This document shows, piece after piece, positions 1 through 9,314 of a stretch of 64,000 nucleotides of DNA. This DNA is from Bog-473 sp963828505 (GTDB lineage Bacteria; Actinomycetota; Acidimicrobiia; Acidimicrobiales; RAAP-2): assembly GCA_963828505.1 (NCBI GenBank), contig CAWHFM010000018.1:1-64000 (forward strand), written 5' to 3'. How positions within the stretch are numbered: the stretch's first letter is position 1; every line of letters starts with the position of its first letter. Position numbers and translations under genes: made by a program. The notes beneath the pieces were generated by a model that had not been told where the DNA came from, ran no database searches, and was given only the letters and a program-made list of their open reading frames with translations.

Positions 1-3000
1 CCACCCCGGGTGCGGCGCAGAGCGTCTCGACCACCGTGGTCACGACCGACTCGGTGGGGAACGTTCTCTCCTCCCAAGACGCCGAGGGCCAAGTCACCGA
101 CACGATGTACAACGACGTGGGAGGCAACGATTTCGACGAGCTCTGTTGGAGCGCGAGACCCGGCGTCTCGGTTCCGGCCAACGCCACGTGCAGCACTCCG
201 CCGGCCGGGAGCACGCATTACACCTACGACTCGAACGGCAACCTGACCTCTGAGACCGACCCGCTCGGGAACACCACCCGCTACGGCTACTACCTGTGGG
301 GCACGGGCGGCGACTATTACCAGGGACTCTTGTGCTGGGTGGCGCCGCCCAGCGTCACCGGAACCGGTGCCCCCTGTACCGCCAGCACCCCGGGTGTCAA
401 CGCGCCGACCGGATCGACGGCGTATTCCTACGACGAGTACACCGACCTGACGTCGAAGACAGTGAACTGGAACGCCAGCCCGTCGTTGACGACGACGTCG
501 GGCTACACCACCGCCAACATCGGCCAGCTCGCCTGGACAATCCCACCGGCGGGACAGTCCGGAACCCAGGCGTCGACGAATCCATATGCGACCAGTTACA
601 CCTATGACGCATGGGGTCAGGTCAAGACCACGACGGTGCCTGACGCTGGGGCGGTCACCGACAGCTACGACGCAGACGGCAACTTGATCAGCGTTGGCGG
701 GCCTATGAACGAGGCCGCGAGCTATGGCTATGACGTCGACGGGCGCCGCTGTTGGAGCCTGGTCGGCACGTCGGGTACCACTGGAAACTGCACGACCACC
801 GTGCCGAAGTACAGCACGGTGACCACCTATGAGCCCGGGACCGATGCCCCGCTCAGCGTCGCGGACCCGAACGGGAACACCACCACCTACACCTATGGGG
901 ACCCGGCCTATCCCACCAGCCCCACCGAGGTCAAAGACCCGCTGTCCCAAGAGATCACCTACACGGCGTACAATGCTTACGGAAATGCGTGTGTCAGCCG
1001 GACCGGTCCAGCCCGCCTTCGACACGACGACGCAGTGCAACCAGATCTACGGCGACACCGCCGATCAGTACAACGCGGACGGGACTCGCTTGGCCAGCTG
1101 GGACGCCGACGGCAACCAGACGACCTACGGCTATGGCGACCCCGGCTACGACGACGAAGTCACATCGGTCACGACACCGATGAATCAGACCACCAACTAC
1201 ACCTATGACAACGACGGACGGTTGGTTCTCACGTCGAATCCGAACGGCACGTACACCTTGGAGAACTACGACGCCGACAGCAGAGTCTGCGCCCAATCGA
1301 CGAACCAAACCCAAACCCTCGGTTGTGGCAGCTCTACACCGACCGGTAACGGCGTCACCAGCTATACCTACGACGGCGCGTCTGAGCTCACCGCCATGCA
1401 GGACAACTACGGCATGACCCCGGCCACACCCGAGACCCAGTACACGTACTCCAACGGAAACTTGACCCAGGTGACCGACGACAACGCCAAGACCGTCTCG
1501 TACCTCTACGGCTACGGGGGCGAGGTTCTCTGCGTCGCCTACCCGATGTCAAGCGGGACGTCGTCGTGCGGGACGATCTCGAGCCGGGGTACCCCGAGCA
1601 GTAGCAACATGATCGCGAACTACGCCTACGACACCGCCCTACGCGTCCACACCATTACCTCGTGGGCCTCGACGAATCCCATCACCTACACCTACGGCGA
1701 CGCGTACAACCCTGACGACGTGACCAATATCGCCTACCCAACGACGAGCGCAGAGAGCCTGGCCTACACCTACGACAAGGCCGGGAATCTGAGCAGCGCC
1801 ACCTACAGCGGTCCGGTGCTCAACGGAAAGGCGGACACCTTCACCTACGATGCCGACGAGCGACTCTCGACGACGTCGCTTCTCGGAGGCACCACCACGC
1901 CTGCTGTCGGCTACAACTCGTACAAGCAGATCACGAGCGCCGAGAACCCAGGCCAAACCAGCGCGGACGCCTACGCGACCAACCCAAACGGGGAGATCCT
2001 CCAAGACGCCGGAACCTCAGGAGAGGGTACGACCGGCTACTACTACAACACAGATGGTGGGGTCTGCTACTCGGTCCCACAAACAACAGGACCTCCTCCG
2101 TCCAATGCCTGCACCAACCCGCCGTCCGGAGCCACGACTGTTAGCTACGACCAGAACGGCCAGCGCACCTCTTCGACCAATGGCACCACAACGACCTCGT
2201 ATGGCTGGAACTCATTCGGCCAGATGTGCTGGGTCGCACCCACGAGCTCGTCGACCGAGTCGTGCAGTTCGGCGCCAGCTGGTGCCACGTCGTATACCTA
2301 CGGTGGGAACGGGCTCAGGATGACCTCAACCTCGAACTCGGTCACTACGGATTACACCTGGGACACTGTTCGTGGAGGAACCATCCCGCTCGATATCTCC
2401 GACGGCACCAACGACTATGTCTATGGCCCGTTGCTCTTCGGCGGAACGGCACCAGTGGAGCAGATCAGTGGCTCCTCGGCGTCGTTCTTGGCGAGTACCC
2501 AAACCGGGGTTCAGGACGTGTTCAACTCATCGGGTACCGAGCAGGAACGAGCCTCCTATTCGCTCTACGGAATCCAATCGATCGTCGCCGGATCGAAGGC
2601 CTCCCCGTTCGGATTCCAAGGCTCCTACACGGATTCATCCGGGCTGATCTATCTGATCAACCGCTACTACGACCCGAGCACCGATCAGTTCTTGAGCATC
2701 GATCCGGATGTGGCCGAGACCGGGCAGCCGTACACGTTCACCGGGGATGACCCATTGAATGCGGCGGATCCGACGGGTCTCAGGGGTTGGTACTGCATGG
2801 GTGGCAGGTCCGTCTACTACAAGGGAAACAAGTACGGTAGATCGGGCACAGGCCGGTGCGAAAAGACCCTTCAGTCAGGCGCTAAGCCCAAGGATTTTGC
2901 GAAGGTCCTGTTGTACAAAGAGAAGGCACCCTATACATCGAAAAACATCAAAATCGTAGTGGCGTGGGAGCGCGCCGAGAGCGGTAACGATTGGAACACC

Positions 3001-3315
3001 TACGTTCCCCAAGCAGTTCCTACGAAATTCAATCCCCTGAACGCTACCCAGCGTGAACCAGGCTCAAGCGCTACGGCCGGTGCGGGCAGCCCTCAGAGTT
3101 ACACGAGTTGGGCCGAAGGAATCGATGCAACGTCCTCGACGCTGAATGCGGGAGACGACGGATACCCAGCGATTGTTTCTGCTCTGCGGGCGGGAAATGA
3201 TCCACTAGCAGTTGAGGAAGCTGTGAATCAGAGCGGATGGGGCACCCATTCTCATTTCTACGACTGGTACGACCAGGGATACAACTACACACAACCTTCA
3301 TGGAACCAGCCCTGA
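1..3315 (+). CDS. RHS/YD-repeat polymorphic toxin, 3' part, with muralytic-like tip CT1
   Basis: This is the C-terminal part of a large RHS protein, a secreted filamentous shell that carries a toxin at its tip. The 5' end lies outside the window. YD-type repeats (SYTYDG, TYTYGD, NYTYDN) run to about 2600, followed by the RHS core GLIYLINRYYDPSTDQFLS and the junction DPTGL at about 2775. The remaining 180 residues are the tip. They contain FAKVLLYKEKAP, WERAESGN, FNPLNATQ, SYTSWAEGI and SGWGT, a pattern I know from actinophage-type peptidoglycan hydrolases, so a wall-degrading toxin is likely. The frame moves from that of base 3 to that of base 1 near 990-1010, so the gene is either broken or misread there. 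The stop overlaps the next gene. Tip and core are repeated at 11.0 kb. Confidence 0.85.
2663..2674 (+). repeat. Recombination-type site F1 inside the expressed RHS gene
   Basis: GCTACTACGACC lies within the codons for N-R-Y-Y-D-P of the RHS core. The same 12 bases start every silent tip downstream, at 5028, 6349 (last bases GATC), 8691, 11017, 13363 and 14869. They recur inverted (GGTCGTAGTAGC) after each cassette, at 3848, 6216, 8559, 9837 (variant), 12203, 14731 and 16058. In all but the 8.7-kb and 11.0-kb copies the codon phase across the site and the next bases matches this gene. I infer it is the point where alternative tips are joined; no recombination has been shown. Confidence 0.6.
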
Positions 3316-3875
3316 AATTCGGACTCTGCAGAAGACGATTCCTCTCGCTTTGTGCGGTGGTCACGGCAGCCACAGTTCTCGCGGCATGTTCGACTTCAGC
3401 TCCCTCGACGATTGCGGCGACGACATCGCCGCATCTAGAACCGCTGCTACCGGCCGCCGTTCCACCGATCTTTGCCACCTGTCAGCGTCCCTTAGATCAT
3501 GAGGCGGACGGGAATGTGGGCCCTCTATTGTGCTCGAAACATCAAGTGAACGCTCTGGCATGGAAGTACTACGCGCAAACTGGGAGTTCCCCAATCCTCG
3601 GGCTTGGGCGAGGTGCAACGGCTGAGGCTGTTGAGAGGGCGCTGTGCGTAACCCAGATCGCAACCCTGCAGGAAAGGATTAGCCAAGCAACGCTCGCGAC
3701 CGCCTATTACGGCTGGCATTTCAAGACTCAACCGGAGAGCATCTTGGATGGCTCTGGGTGCTTCAAGTTCAGGAAGTGAACTTGGTGGACACAACCGGTC
3801 CACGTTCAATGCCGCGAGTCGGAAATCCCGATAGCCGCCTGTCGCACGGTCGTAGTAGCCGCCTACTACTGAGGC
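2767..3875. repeat. CT1-immunity cassette, copy 1 of a 1.1-kb duplication
   Basis: This block carries the tip part of the RHS gene, the lipoprotein gene and the inverted site. By eye it is identical to 11122-12230. The upstream RHS-core bases of the two copies (2675-2766 against 11029-11121) differ at many synonymous positions, and identity stops abruptly just past the inverted site. The exchange boundaries thus sit in the RHS core on the left and at the site on the right. Confidence 0.8.
3300..3779 (+). CDS. Lipoprotein, candidate immunity protein for tip CT1
   Basis: This 159-residue protein starts at ATG 3300, which lies inside the last codons of the RHS gene. The 16-base overlap suggests translational coupling. 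A basic start (KFGLCRRR) is followed by a hydrophobic stretch and a lipobox ending LAAC at about residues 26-29, so it should be lipid-anchored outside the membrane. The mature part has cysteines at FATCQ, LLCSK, ALCVT and GCFK and no family I recognise. A surface-anchored immunity protein makes sense if the tip attacks peptidoglycan outside the membrane. Function is inferred from position and export signal only. An upstream ATG at 3237 is in frame but would remove the signal peptide from the N-terminus. Confidence 0.7.
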   Translation: MEPALKFGLCRRRFLSLCAVVTAATVLAACSTSAPSTIAATTSPHLEPLLPAAVPPIFATCQRPLDHEADGNVGPLLCSKHQVNALAWKYYAQTGSSPILGLGRGATAEAVERALCVTQIATLQERISQATLATAYYGWHFKTQPESILDGSGCFKFRK

Positions 3876-5039
3876 CATGAAGCAACATCGAAGATCGAAT
3901 CACTCCGGGGCATGAGGGTGCACAATTCAGAGGCCATGGCGACGTCGAGACCCGCGGCGGGGTGGGCTGAACTATGAACGGCTCGAAGGCGATCGATGCT
4001 CACCCTGGTGTAGCGCTGGGTGGTCTCGAGTCGGGCATGACCCAGCATCTCGGCGACGTAGCGAATGTCGGCGCCGCCCTCGAGCATCAGGGTGGCCACG
4101 CTGTGACGCAGGAGGTGACAACTGCCCCGCTTGGGGACCGCCGCTGCGGCAAGCTGGGTCCGCACCTTTCGACAGAGCCAGTCCGGGCAGATCGGAGTCC
4201 CCGCCGAGGAGAGGAACATGCGATCACCCGAGCGTTCAGTGACCCAGCGTGGCCGCACCATGCCGAGATACAACCGAACCCAAAAGAGCGCTCGCTCACC
4301 GGCGGGAACGTAGCGGTCCTTCGACCCTTTTCCCTGGTGGACGAAGACAGTACCTCGCTCGAAGTCGACGTCGTGGAGGCGGAGGGAGATCAGTTCGTTG
4401 CGCCGCAGTGCGCTCGAGTAGAAGACCTCCAAAATGGCCCGGTCACGCAATCCCAAGGGCGTGGCGACGTTGGGAACTGTCATCAGGCGAGCGAACTCCT
4501 CGGCGCTCAGCGTCGACTCGGGAAGGGTGCGGTTTGGTCGTGGCATCAACAGGTCGGCGACAGGGTTCGCCGGGATCCGTCCCTCTCGGCGCAGCCACCG
4601 AAAGAACTGGGTCAGCGGCACCAGGCGCTGGACCTGGGTGGCCACCGAGAGGGGCGCTCCATTCGTCTTGCGATGCGCATGGAGGGACTCTTGGTAACCA
4701 AGGGCCAGCTCGTAGCTCACCTCGCCAGGACGCTCGACTCCCATCGAGCCAGCGAAGCTCTCGAAGTAGCCGAGGTAACGCCGCCGATTCTCCACTGTCG
4801 TTGCGGCGTAGTTGTGCACCGCCATCCAGTCCAGGTATTCGTTGATCTCAATCGACATCGACGCCATGGTGGTCCTCCCTCACGGCATCCGATCCGGAGC
4901 TTTGGCCCAAGGGCAGGACCGCCGGCGTGCCGTCGTCGCAAACGAGCTCCGTGGCAGCGAGGCTGTCACGGGATCTCGTGCTGTCCAAAAGGCGTCTCAC
5001 TGCCTACATTTGGTTCCTCAGTCAACCGCTACTACGACC
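3848..5039. mobile_element. Recombinase module 1 bounded by 12-bp inverted repeats
   Basis: This 1192-bp module starts with GGTCGTAGTAGC and ends with its reverse complement GCTACTACGACC. It contains one antisense tyrosine recombinase gene and about 160 bp between that gene's start codon and the right end. The left end extends into GTAGTAGCCGCCTACTAC, an inverted pair of 7-bp arms around CCGC, like a recombinase core site. The right end is at the same time the R-Y-Y-D coding sequence of tip CT2. A second copy at 9837-11028 differs by only a few bases. Confidence 0.7.
3866..4867 (-). CDS. Tyrosine recombinase (XerC/D-like), copy 1
   Basis: This 333-residue site-specific recombinase has an N-terminal SAM-like DNA-binding domain (about 5-95) and a C-terminal catalytic domain (about 115-295). 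The catalytic set is visible: R155 in SALRRNEL, the lysine hairpin GKGSKDR (180-185), H251 and R254 in HLLRH, H277 in LGH and nucleophile Y286 in TTQRY. An RBS-like GGAGG lies just before the ATG. The TAG stop is itself part of the left-end site (3863-3868). The gene runs opposite to the toxin tips and is repeated between other cassettes, so I infer it acts on the 12-bp sites that bound it. A general Xer-type phage integrase unrelated to the tips is the alternative. Confidence 0.85.
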   Translation of the reverse strand: MASMSIEINEYLDWMAVHNYAATTVENRRRYLGYFESFAGSMGVERPGEVSYELALGYQESLHAHRKTNGAPLSVATQVQRLVPLTQFFRWLRREGRIPANPVADLLMPRPNRTLPESTLSAEEFARLMTVPNVATPLGLRDRAILEVFYSSALRRNELISLRLHDVDFERGTVFVHQGKGSKDRYVPAGERALFWVRLYLGMVRPRWVTERSGDRMFLSSAGTPICPDWLCRKVRTQLAAAAVPKRGSCHLLRHSVATLMLEGGADIRYVAEMLGHARLETTQRYTRVSIDRLRAVHSSAHPAAGLDVAMASELCTLMPRSDSIFDVASWPQ

Positions 5040-5785
5040 CCTCGACCGGGCAGTTCTTGAGCATCGATCCGGATGTGGCCGAGACCGGACAGCCATACAC
5101 ATATATTGGCGACGATCCGCTGGATGGTACGGACCCTCTTGGTTTGTGTAACGGTCCCGATGGCATCTGCAGAAACCAGGCGACCGGACAAATGAACATG
5201 AACTCATCGAATGATGCTTCGGATTGGGCTCCTCGTGCTTCTTCAAGGGTCAATACTGCCCACTACACGCCCCCTACACCTCCCAAGTACCAGTACAGCG
5301 CTTTAGACGAGTTTCTCACTTGGCTTACAGCCGAGCCCCATTCGGTAACGACCTACTTCGAAAGGCGCCAGTCGGCCGCGAGAATCCCAAGACCTGCCTC
5401 CGCTAATACCGGATCTGCCACTCCCGTACCATCCCAAGTGATGGCAAATCAAACATATCAACGAGAGGTCAATAGCACTCTTCAGGGTAGCTTATGTTAC
5501 GTCGGAGTCACCGCAGGCGCCGCAGGTGGAGCGGCGGGTATTGAGCGGCTATCGGCGGGTCTCGGTAGACCGGGGGTCGAGAGCGATGAGGCAAAGCCAG
5601 CCTTCTCGAACCCCGGACCCCCTGGTTGGACGCAGCAGCTTCAACAAGAAGGTGATGGACTAGACACCACCGGAGAAGATGATGCGGGGCCTACCGATGG
5701 TGGTAGCGCGCTCCTGGTAGCCCTTGGCTCGACGATGATGGGCGTCGGCGGGTTGTTCTCATACGTGCTGGCGTCACACTGCTAG
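5024..5785 (+). CDS. Silent RHS toxin tip CT2 (hydrophobic C-terminus)
   Basis: This open frame begins at the RHS-core codons NRYYDPSTGQFLSIDPDVAE and has no start codon of its own, so it is a tip without a trunk. After the junction DPLGL comes a linker LCNGPDGICRN shared with CT3 and CT5. The toxin part is Ser/Pro/Thr-rich, then Gly/Ala-rich (VTAGAAGGAAG), and ends in a hydrophobic segment (ALLVALGSTMMGVGGLFSYV). A membrane-inserting toxin is plausible, and the next gene is a membrane protein. Antisense to the recombinase, the same frame stays open back to 3974, which I regard as chance. An almost identical copy at 14865 is frameshifted. Confidence 0.65.
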   Translation, partial: NRYYDPSTGQFLSIDPDVAETGQPYTYIGDDPLDGTDPLGLCNGPDGICRNQATGQMNMNSSNDASDWAPRASSRVNTAHYTPPTPPKYQYSALDEFLTWLTAEPHSVTTYFERRQSAARIPRPASANTGSATPVPSQVMANQTYQREVNSTLQGSLCYVGVTAGAAGGAAGIERLSAGLGRPGVESDEAKPAFSNPGPPGWTQQLQQEGDGLDTTGEDDAGPTDGGSALLVALGSTMMGVGGLFSYVLASHC

Positions 5786-6076
5786 ATGCATCTGGCTCTT
5801 TACATCGTCGTGGTGATTGGATCACTCTCTTTAACCTTGCTATTTCAGATGAGGTCGCTCAGAAAATGGGAGCGAAGAGGCATGAAGGTGGACTACAAGA
5901 AGGCTCTCGAGTTGCCCATCTTGCTGTGGTTCTCAACGGTTCTTGCCATTGGTTTAGCGCTTCTATTCGACCGCTTTGCGTGGGCAATCATGGGTTCGTG
6001 GTTGGTATTTGTGTGGGCACTGTCCTTCGGACTTCTTATGCATAAGAAACGGCAGCGTGGCACAGGCTCCCGATGA
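5786..6076 (+). CDS. Two-helix membrane protein, candidate immunity for CT2
   Basis: This 96-residue protein starts immediately after the CT2 stop codon. It has an N-terminal helix (LALYIVVVIGSLSLTLLF), a basic loop (RSLRKWERRGMKVDYKK) and two further hydrophobic stretches (LPILLWFSTVLAIGLALLF and WAIMGSWLVFVWALSFGLL), with a basic tail. I do not recognise a family. Direct coupling to a tip with a hydrophobic end suggests it protects the inner membrane. The copy at 15629 differs by one residue (F to Y in FDR(F/Y)AW). Confidence 0.6.
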   Translation: MHLALYIVVVIGSLSLTLLFQMRSLRKWERRGMKVDYKKALELPILLWFSTVLAIGLALLFDRFAWAIMGSWLVFVWALSFGLLMHKKRQRGTGSR

Positions 6077-6215
6077 GAACTCGACTAAGTTGGACGTCAT
6101 GTTCGGCCGTTTGGGTGCAGCCTTCTGCGAAGGTGCAAGTTGCCAAGATTTCTAACAATTTCGACTACGAACTTCACCCGCGGAGGCTCGCGACTGTTTT
6201 CTCGCCAATGGATGA

Positions 6216-6360
6216 GGTCGTAGTAGCCGCCTACCAATGAGATTCGATCTGACACGGCCTCCAGCGACGATTGCGCTGACCTGCGACTCGAGGAGCCGCC
6301 GGCGAGCTCTGTCGCGACGACGCTGCTCGCGTCGGGTCGTGTTCAACCGCTACTACGATC
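6216..6360. repeat. Short spacer module A with the recombinase-module ends
   Basis: This 145-bp segment between cassettes CT2 and CT3 begins GGTCGTAGTAGC and ends GCTACTACGATC, the same inverted ends as the 1.2-kb recombinase modules. The interior contains no gene. It has a potential hairpin (GCGAGC near 6302 with GCTCGC near 6324). Close copies lie at 8559-8702 and 14731-14880, and a partial one starts at 16058. It resembles a non-autonomous derivative of the module or a bare recombination site. Confidence 0.6.
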
Positions 6361-7106
6361 CGACCACCGACCAGTTCTTGAGCGTCGATCCCGACGTGGC
6401 CGAGACCGGGCAGCCCTACACGTTCTCGGGCGGCGATCCGCTCAATGCCTCGGACCCGCTTGGGCTCTGTAACGGTCCCGATGGGATGTGCCGCAATGAG
6501 AATGTCGAAGGCTCTCATTACACCCTCAACTCATCAGTTGAACGCTCTGACCGCACCAGTTCATCTGTTCCGATAACCCCCATTTATGGCTCGCGGGGCG
6601 CGCCCGCCCGGTTGATTGAACATGCAACGGAAACAGAAGCGAGGCACGGTCAGACCCATACGGCTCAGGAGGGATCGCGCGCATACAACGCCGTCGAAAA
6701 CATCCCTGGAGTCCAGCAGGGAATCGAGGTGAGCGAAGCGCAGGACGAAGCGCAGTTCGGCTGTCATGGTCTGCCGGCAATTAGTTGCATTTCGGACGCT
6801 TCCGCGCTGAGTGTCACCGAAAACACGATTCTTTACCGCACCAGCAACGGCGAATCGATTCGTGAATATGTGGATGCGATAGATCCCGAAGTCAGCATCA
6901 CTGAGCTAGCACTGTTTGGCGGGGCGGCGGATGATGCGATGTACGGAGGGGACCCAACCGCTGATTCGCTAAACTTTACCGAAAACGAAATAGACCTTCT
7001 TAATGACGTGTCCGACTTTCCGGATATATCACTGCCCGGTGATGACGGAATATCGACGTCTCCGAATACTTTCTACGTTGCCGTCGGCTACGCAGTGCAA
7101 GGGTGA
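6345..7106 (+). CDS. Silent RHS toxin tip CT3, unknown activity
   Basis: The frame starts at NRYYDPTTDQFLSVDPDVAE, passes the junction DPLGL and the shared linker LCNGPDGMCRN, then encodes about 200 tip residues that I cannot assign. Visible are a His-containing stretch (EHATETEARHGQTH), a CHGLPAISC cysteine pair and an acidic C-terminal half (NEIDLLNDVSDFPD). There is no start codon of its own. Base composition is lower in GC than in the RHS trunk, as is usual for exchanged tips. The following gene encodes an exported protein, so the target may lie outside the cytoplasm. Confidence 0.6.
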   Translation, partial: NRYYDPTTDQFLSVDPDVAETGQPYTFSGGDPLNASDPLGLCNGPDGMCRNENVEGSHYTLNSSVERSDRTSSSVPITPIYGSRGAPARLIEHATETEARHGQTHTAQEGSRAYNAVENIPGVQQGIEVSEAQDEAQFGCHGLPAISCISDASALSVTENTILYRTSNGESIREYVDAIDPEVSITELALFGGAADDAMYGGDPTADSLNFTENEIDLLNDVSDFPDISLPGDDGISTSPNTFYVAVGYAVQG

Positions 7107-7119
7107 GAGAGATCAGTTC

Positions 7120-7671
7120 ATGATTGCAGCTGCGTTCTTAGTCCTTCTGCTGAAAAGCGGTGCGTCCGCTCCATTGTCCGCCCACCTCCCGACAGCCACC
7201 GAGCTAGGGGCTGGCTGGCATGAGCTTGGCGCAATGGAAAGGTTTAAAGGAACGGGAGAGAAATCAAGTTCATGCGAGCGCGGATTCGCGCTTCCACAGG
7301 GAGCGGAGGAAGTTCTGGCGCAATACCAATCGCCTATTGGCTCCTTTAATGAATCTCTTCTGAAATCGACGAACACCTCTGAGACATTTAAGGAAATCGT
7401 CGCTTTTGACGGAACGTGCCATGCGAAAGGAATACGTATGGGCACGCTAAATCGCGCCGTGAGCGGCACTTCCGTAAAACTTGTAAAGCCGTTAGGAATC
7501 AGCAAGTTGGAGCTTGGTAGTCAAAGCGAACTGCGGGTTGGCACAAACCATTATAATGTATTCGTGTATGCAGCTGTCAAGAACGGCGTACTCGCCCAAT
7601 GGACCTACCAAGGTCCTCTTACAAATTCTCGAGTTGAACACCTTATCCGATCCACGGTTAAGAGGCTTTGA
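7120..7671 (+). CDS. Exported protein, candidate immunity for CT3
   Basis: The protein has 183 residues from ATG 7120, 13 bases after the CT3 stop; GAGAG just upstream could serve as an RBS. An N-terminal hydrophobic segment (IAAAFLVLLL) looks like a signal peptide without a lipobox. Two cysteines (SSSCERG and DGTCHAK) could form a disulfide. A repeated LxVGTNxYNVFVYAAVKNG-type strand pattern near the end suggests a beta-rich fold. I do not recognise the family. Role is inferred only from its place behind a tip. Confidence 0.55.
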   Translation: MIAAAFLVLLLKSGASAPLSAHLPTATELGAGWHELGAMERFKGTGEKSSSCERGFALPQGAEEVLAQYQSPIGSFNESLLKSTNTSETFKEIVAFDGTCHAKGIRMGTLNRAVSGTSVKLVKPLGISKLELGSQSELRVGTNHYNVFVYAAVKNGVLAQWTYQGPLTNSRVEHLIRSTVKRL

Positions 7672-7879
7672 GTTGTGCGGATCTGAAAAAAGCTCCAAAG
7701 TCCACTGGAATTACCTAATTGTGAAGTGTGGTGTCAGAATGGAAGCTACACCACTGAGTCAGCAAGATCTTTCCCTAGGCTGCTCGTTTATCTGAGTGAC
7801 CATTCGGTTTAGGCTCTTGAGCAGTGGCGGACGAGGGTGGCGTGTCGGAGCAGGTTCGCCATCTGAGCAGCCCAGGACG

Positions 7880-8443
7880 CTAATGACGTCCGATTCGGCT
7901 GCGATCGAGGCCCAGTTCAACGAGAGCTTCGGTCATCTCAAGGGGAGCAGCTTGGTCAGCACACGTAAACCGACACACGTGAACGGGAGCGTCCGCTCCA
8001 GTGGCAGTGATCAGACCTCCAACCATTGAGTCGTTCACGGTGATGGCTCCCGCCGTGAATTCGACTTTCGTACCCGTCCGTCCCCACCCGGTGATTTGGC
8101 CAATGGGAAAGGTTCGTCGTTCTTTCGTCGGGATGACTAGCCCGGAGAGACCCCGAGGTCGAATCGTGACATGGATTCCTTCCGCATCGATCTCGACACG
8201 CCCTTTCCCGCGCAGATCGTGAGGGCCAGAGCCATAACTTGGAGTCTCCAGCCAGAAGTCTGAAACTGACCAGCCCTGAGACGGCACAATCAAAGGATAT
8301 GGGGATCGATGGTTCGGTGCAATGGTGATTGTCCTGATGATCGGTGACTCCGTTGTCCTCGGGTTAGAAACGAACCAAAGATCAGACCTCCCTGAGCGTT
8401 TGGAACAGAAGGGAGCTGATCTTGGGGACGCTCGGACGTCCAT
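7880..8443 (-). CDS. Hypothetical protein opposite to the array
   Basis: This frame runs against the toxin tips, between the CT3 immunity gene and the next short module. The open frame continues upstream into the short module (to 8689), so the start is uncertain; ATG 8443 is a guess. The C-terminal 130 residues look protein-like: VEIDAEGIHVTIRP, RRTFPIGQITGW and TKVEFTAGAI suggest a beta-rich PH-like domain. It may be a gene carried in by the cassette or a relic. I assign no function. Confidence 0.35.
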   Translation of the reverse strand: MDVRASPRSAPFCSKRSGRSDLWFVSNPRTTESPIIRTITIAPNHRSPYPLIVPSQGWSVSDFWLETPSYGSGPHDLRGKGRVEIDAEGIHVTIRPRGLSGLVIPTKERRTFPIGQITGWGRTGTKVEFTAGAITVNDSMVGGLITATGADAPVHVCRFTCADQAAPLEMTEALVELGLDRSRIGRH

Positions 8444-8558
8444 TAGCGATATTCGCCGCCGTATCTTCACGATGTGGCATCTATGGGTCGATCGAGGCAG
8501 TCCGGTGCCCACCGAGGTGTTCGATCCAGCCGAAGACCCTCCTGCTCTCGGATGTCGC

Positions 8559-8702
8559 GGTCGTAGTAGCCGCCTACTGATGAGATTCGACCTGACACGA
8601 CCTCCACCGACGATTGCGTTGACCTGCGACTCGAGGAGCCGCCGGCGAGCTCTGTCGCGACGACGCTGCTCGCGTCGGGTCGTGTTCAACGCTACTACGA
8701 CC
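8559..8702. repeat. Short spacer module B
   Basis: This is a 144-bp near-copy of module A with perfect ends GGTCGTAGTAGC and GCTACTACGACC. It differs from A at scattered bases and lacks one C just before the right end (TTCAACGCTAC instead of TTCAACCGCTAC), which throws the following tip out of phase. Confidence 0.55.
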
Positions 8703-9314
8703 GAGAGAGATAGTTTAGAGCGTCGACGTTCGATTGATAGAGGACAAAACTATGTATTCTTGGGACTGCTCTCAACGACACAGAGTTGGCTGCGGAAGGA
8801 TGGTATGTGCAGAAATATGTCAACTGGTCAGTATGTAATAACGATTGCGAGATGCGTGAACGATTGCTGGCGTCATCGGCTCTGTGTGCGATATGTCAAA
8901 CGGTTTCACAACGGAGGTACTGGAGGCGCAGGTGGCAGTTGGGGGTCAGTAGGTGATGTGAGGGTTAGGAGCGCTGAGCTCAGGCGCAGCTAAACGGGTG
9001 TACGATTACATCATTACGGTAGACGTGCGCTGACGCATTCACGGGTGCAGGTTGGCAACTTTGTAACGTCGATGATGTCAATATTCGGACTGGCATTCGG
9101 CGCAGGAGGGGACGAGGCTGGCGCTGTCGCTCGACGGGAGGACAGAAGCTGGGAGATGATAGAGCAACTCGCAATGCAGTCTGCTCAATCTGAGCCCGAA
9201 GCAGGCACGTGCTCTCGATTGGGATGTCGGATAAGATGGAAGCGTGGGAGGTTGGGTGAAGATGGCTCAGAACATTGCGAGGGTAGAGATATATACGTTT
9301 ACAACGTGGGATAG
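8688..9314 (+). pseudogene. Decayed RHS tip CT4
   Basis: The right end of module B is followed by a scrambled RHS-core remnant. Further on KDGMCRNMSTGQY matches the linker of CT2/CT3/CT5, showing that a tip of the same type once stood here. Later fragments (SMMSIFGLAFGAGGDEAG) look like the Gly-rich part of a membrane-active tip. Several frames are needed to follow it, so it cannot be expressed as it is. Confidence 0.5.

Noticed and set aside
3840..5050. Integron attC/attI sites for the recombinase modules
   Set aside because: I looked for GTTRRRY/RYYYAAC core pairs. The GTTCAAC/GTTAACC next to the F site is not repeated at the R site, and the recombinase lacks an evident IntI-specific insert.
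3974..5785. A 603-codon plus-strand open frame running antisense through the recombinase and into tip CT2 (and its twin from 9963)
   Set aside because: The recombinase on the other strand has a full catalytic set. High-GC codon use keeps the antisense frame open. The antisense part has no protein-like features.
6152..8689. Minus-strand frame starting MNTTRREQRRRDRARRRL in short modules A and B
   Set aside because: It is Arg-rich and low in complexity, starts inside the F site, and its continuation differs completely between modules. It is the translation of a repeat, not a gene.
8322..8993. Plus-strand 223-codon frame crossing short module B
   Set aside because: It joins unrelated pieces: antisense of the 7880-8443 frame, the repeat, and the decayed tip. 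It does not resemble a protein as a whole.
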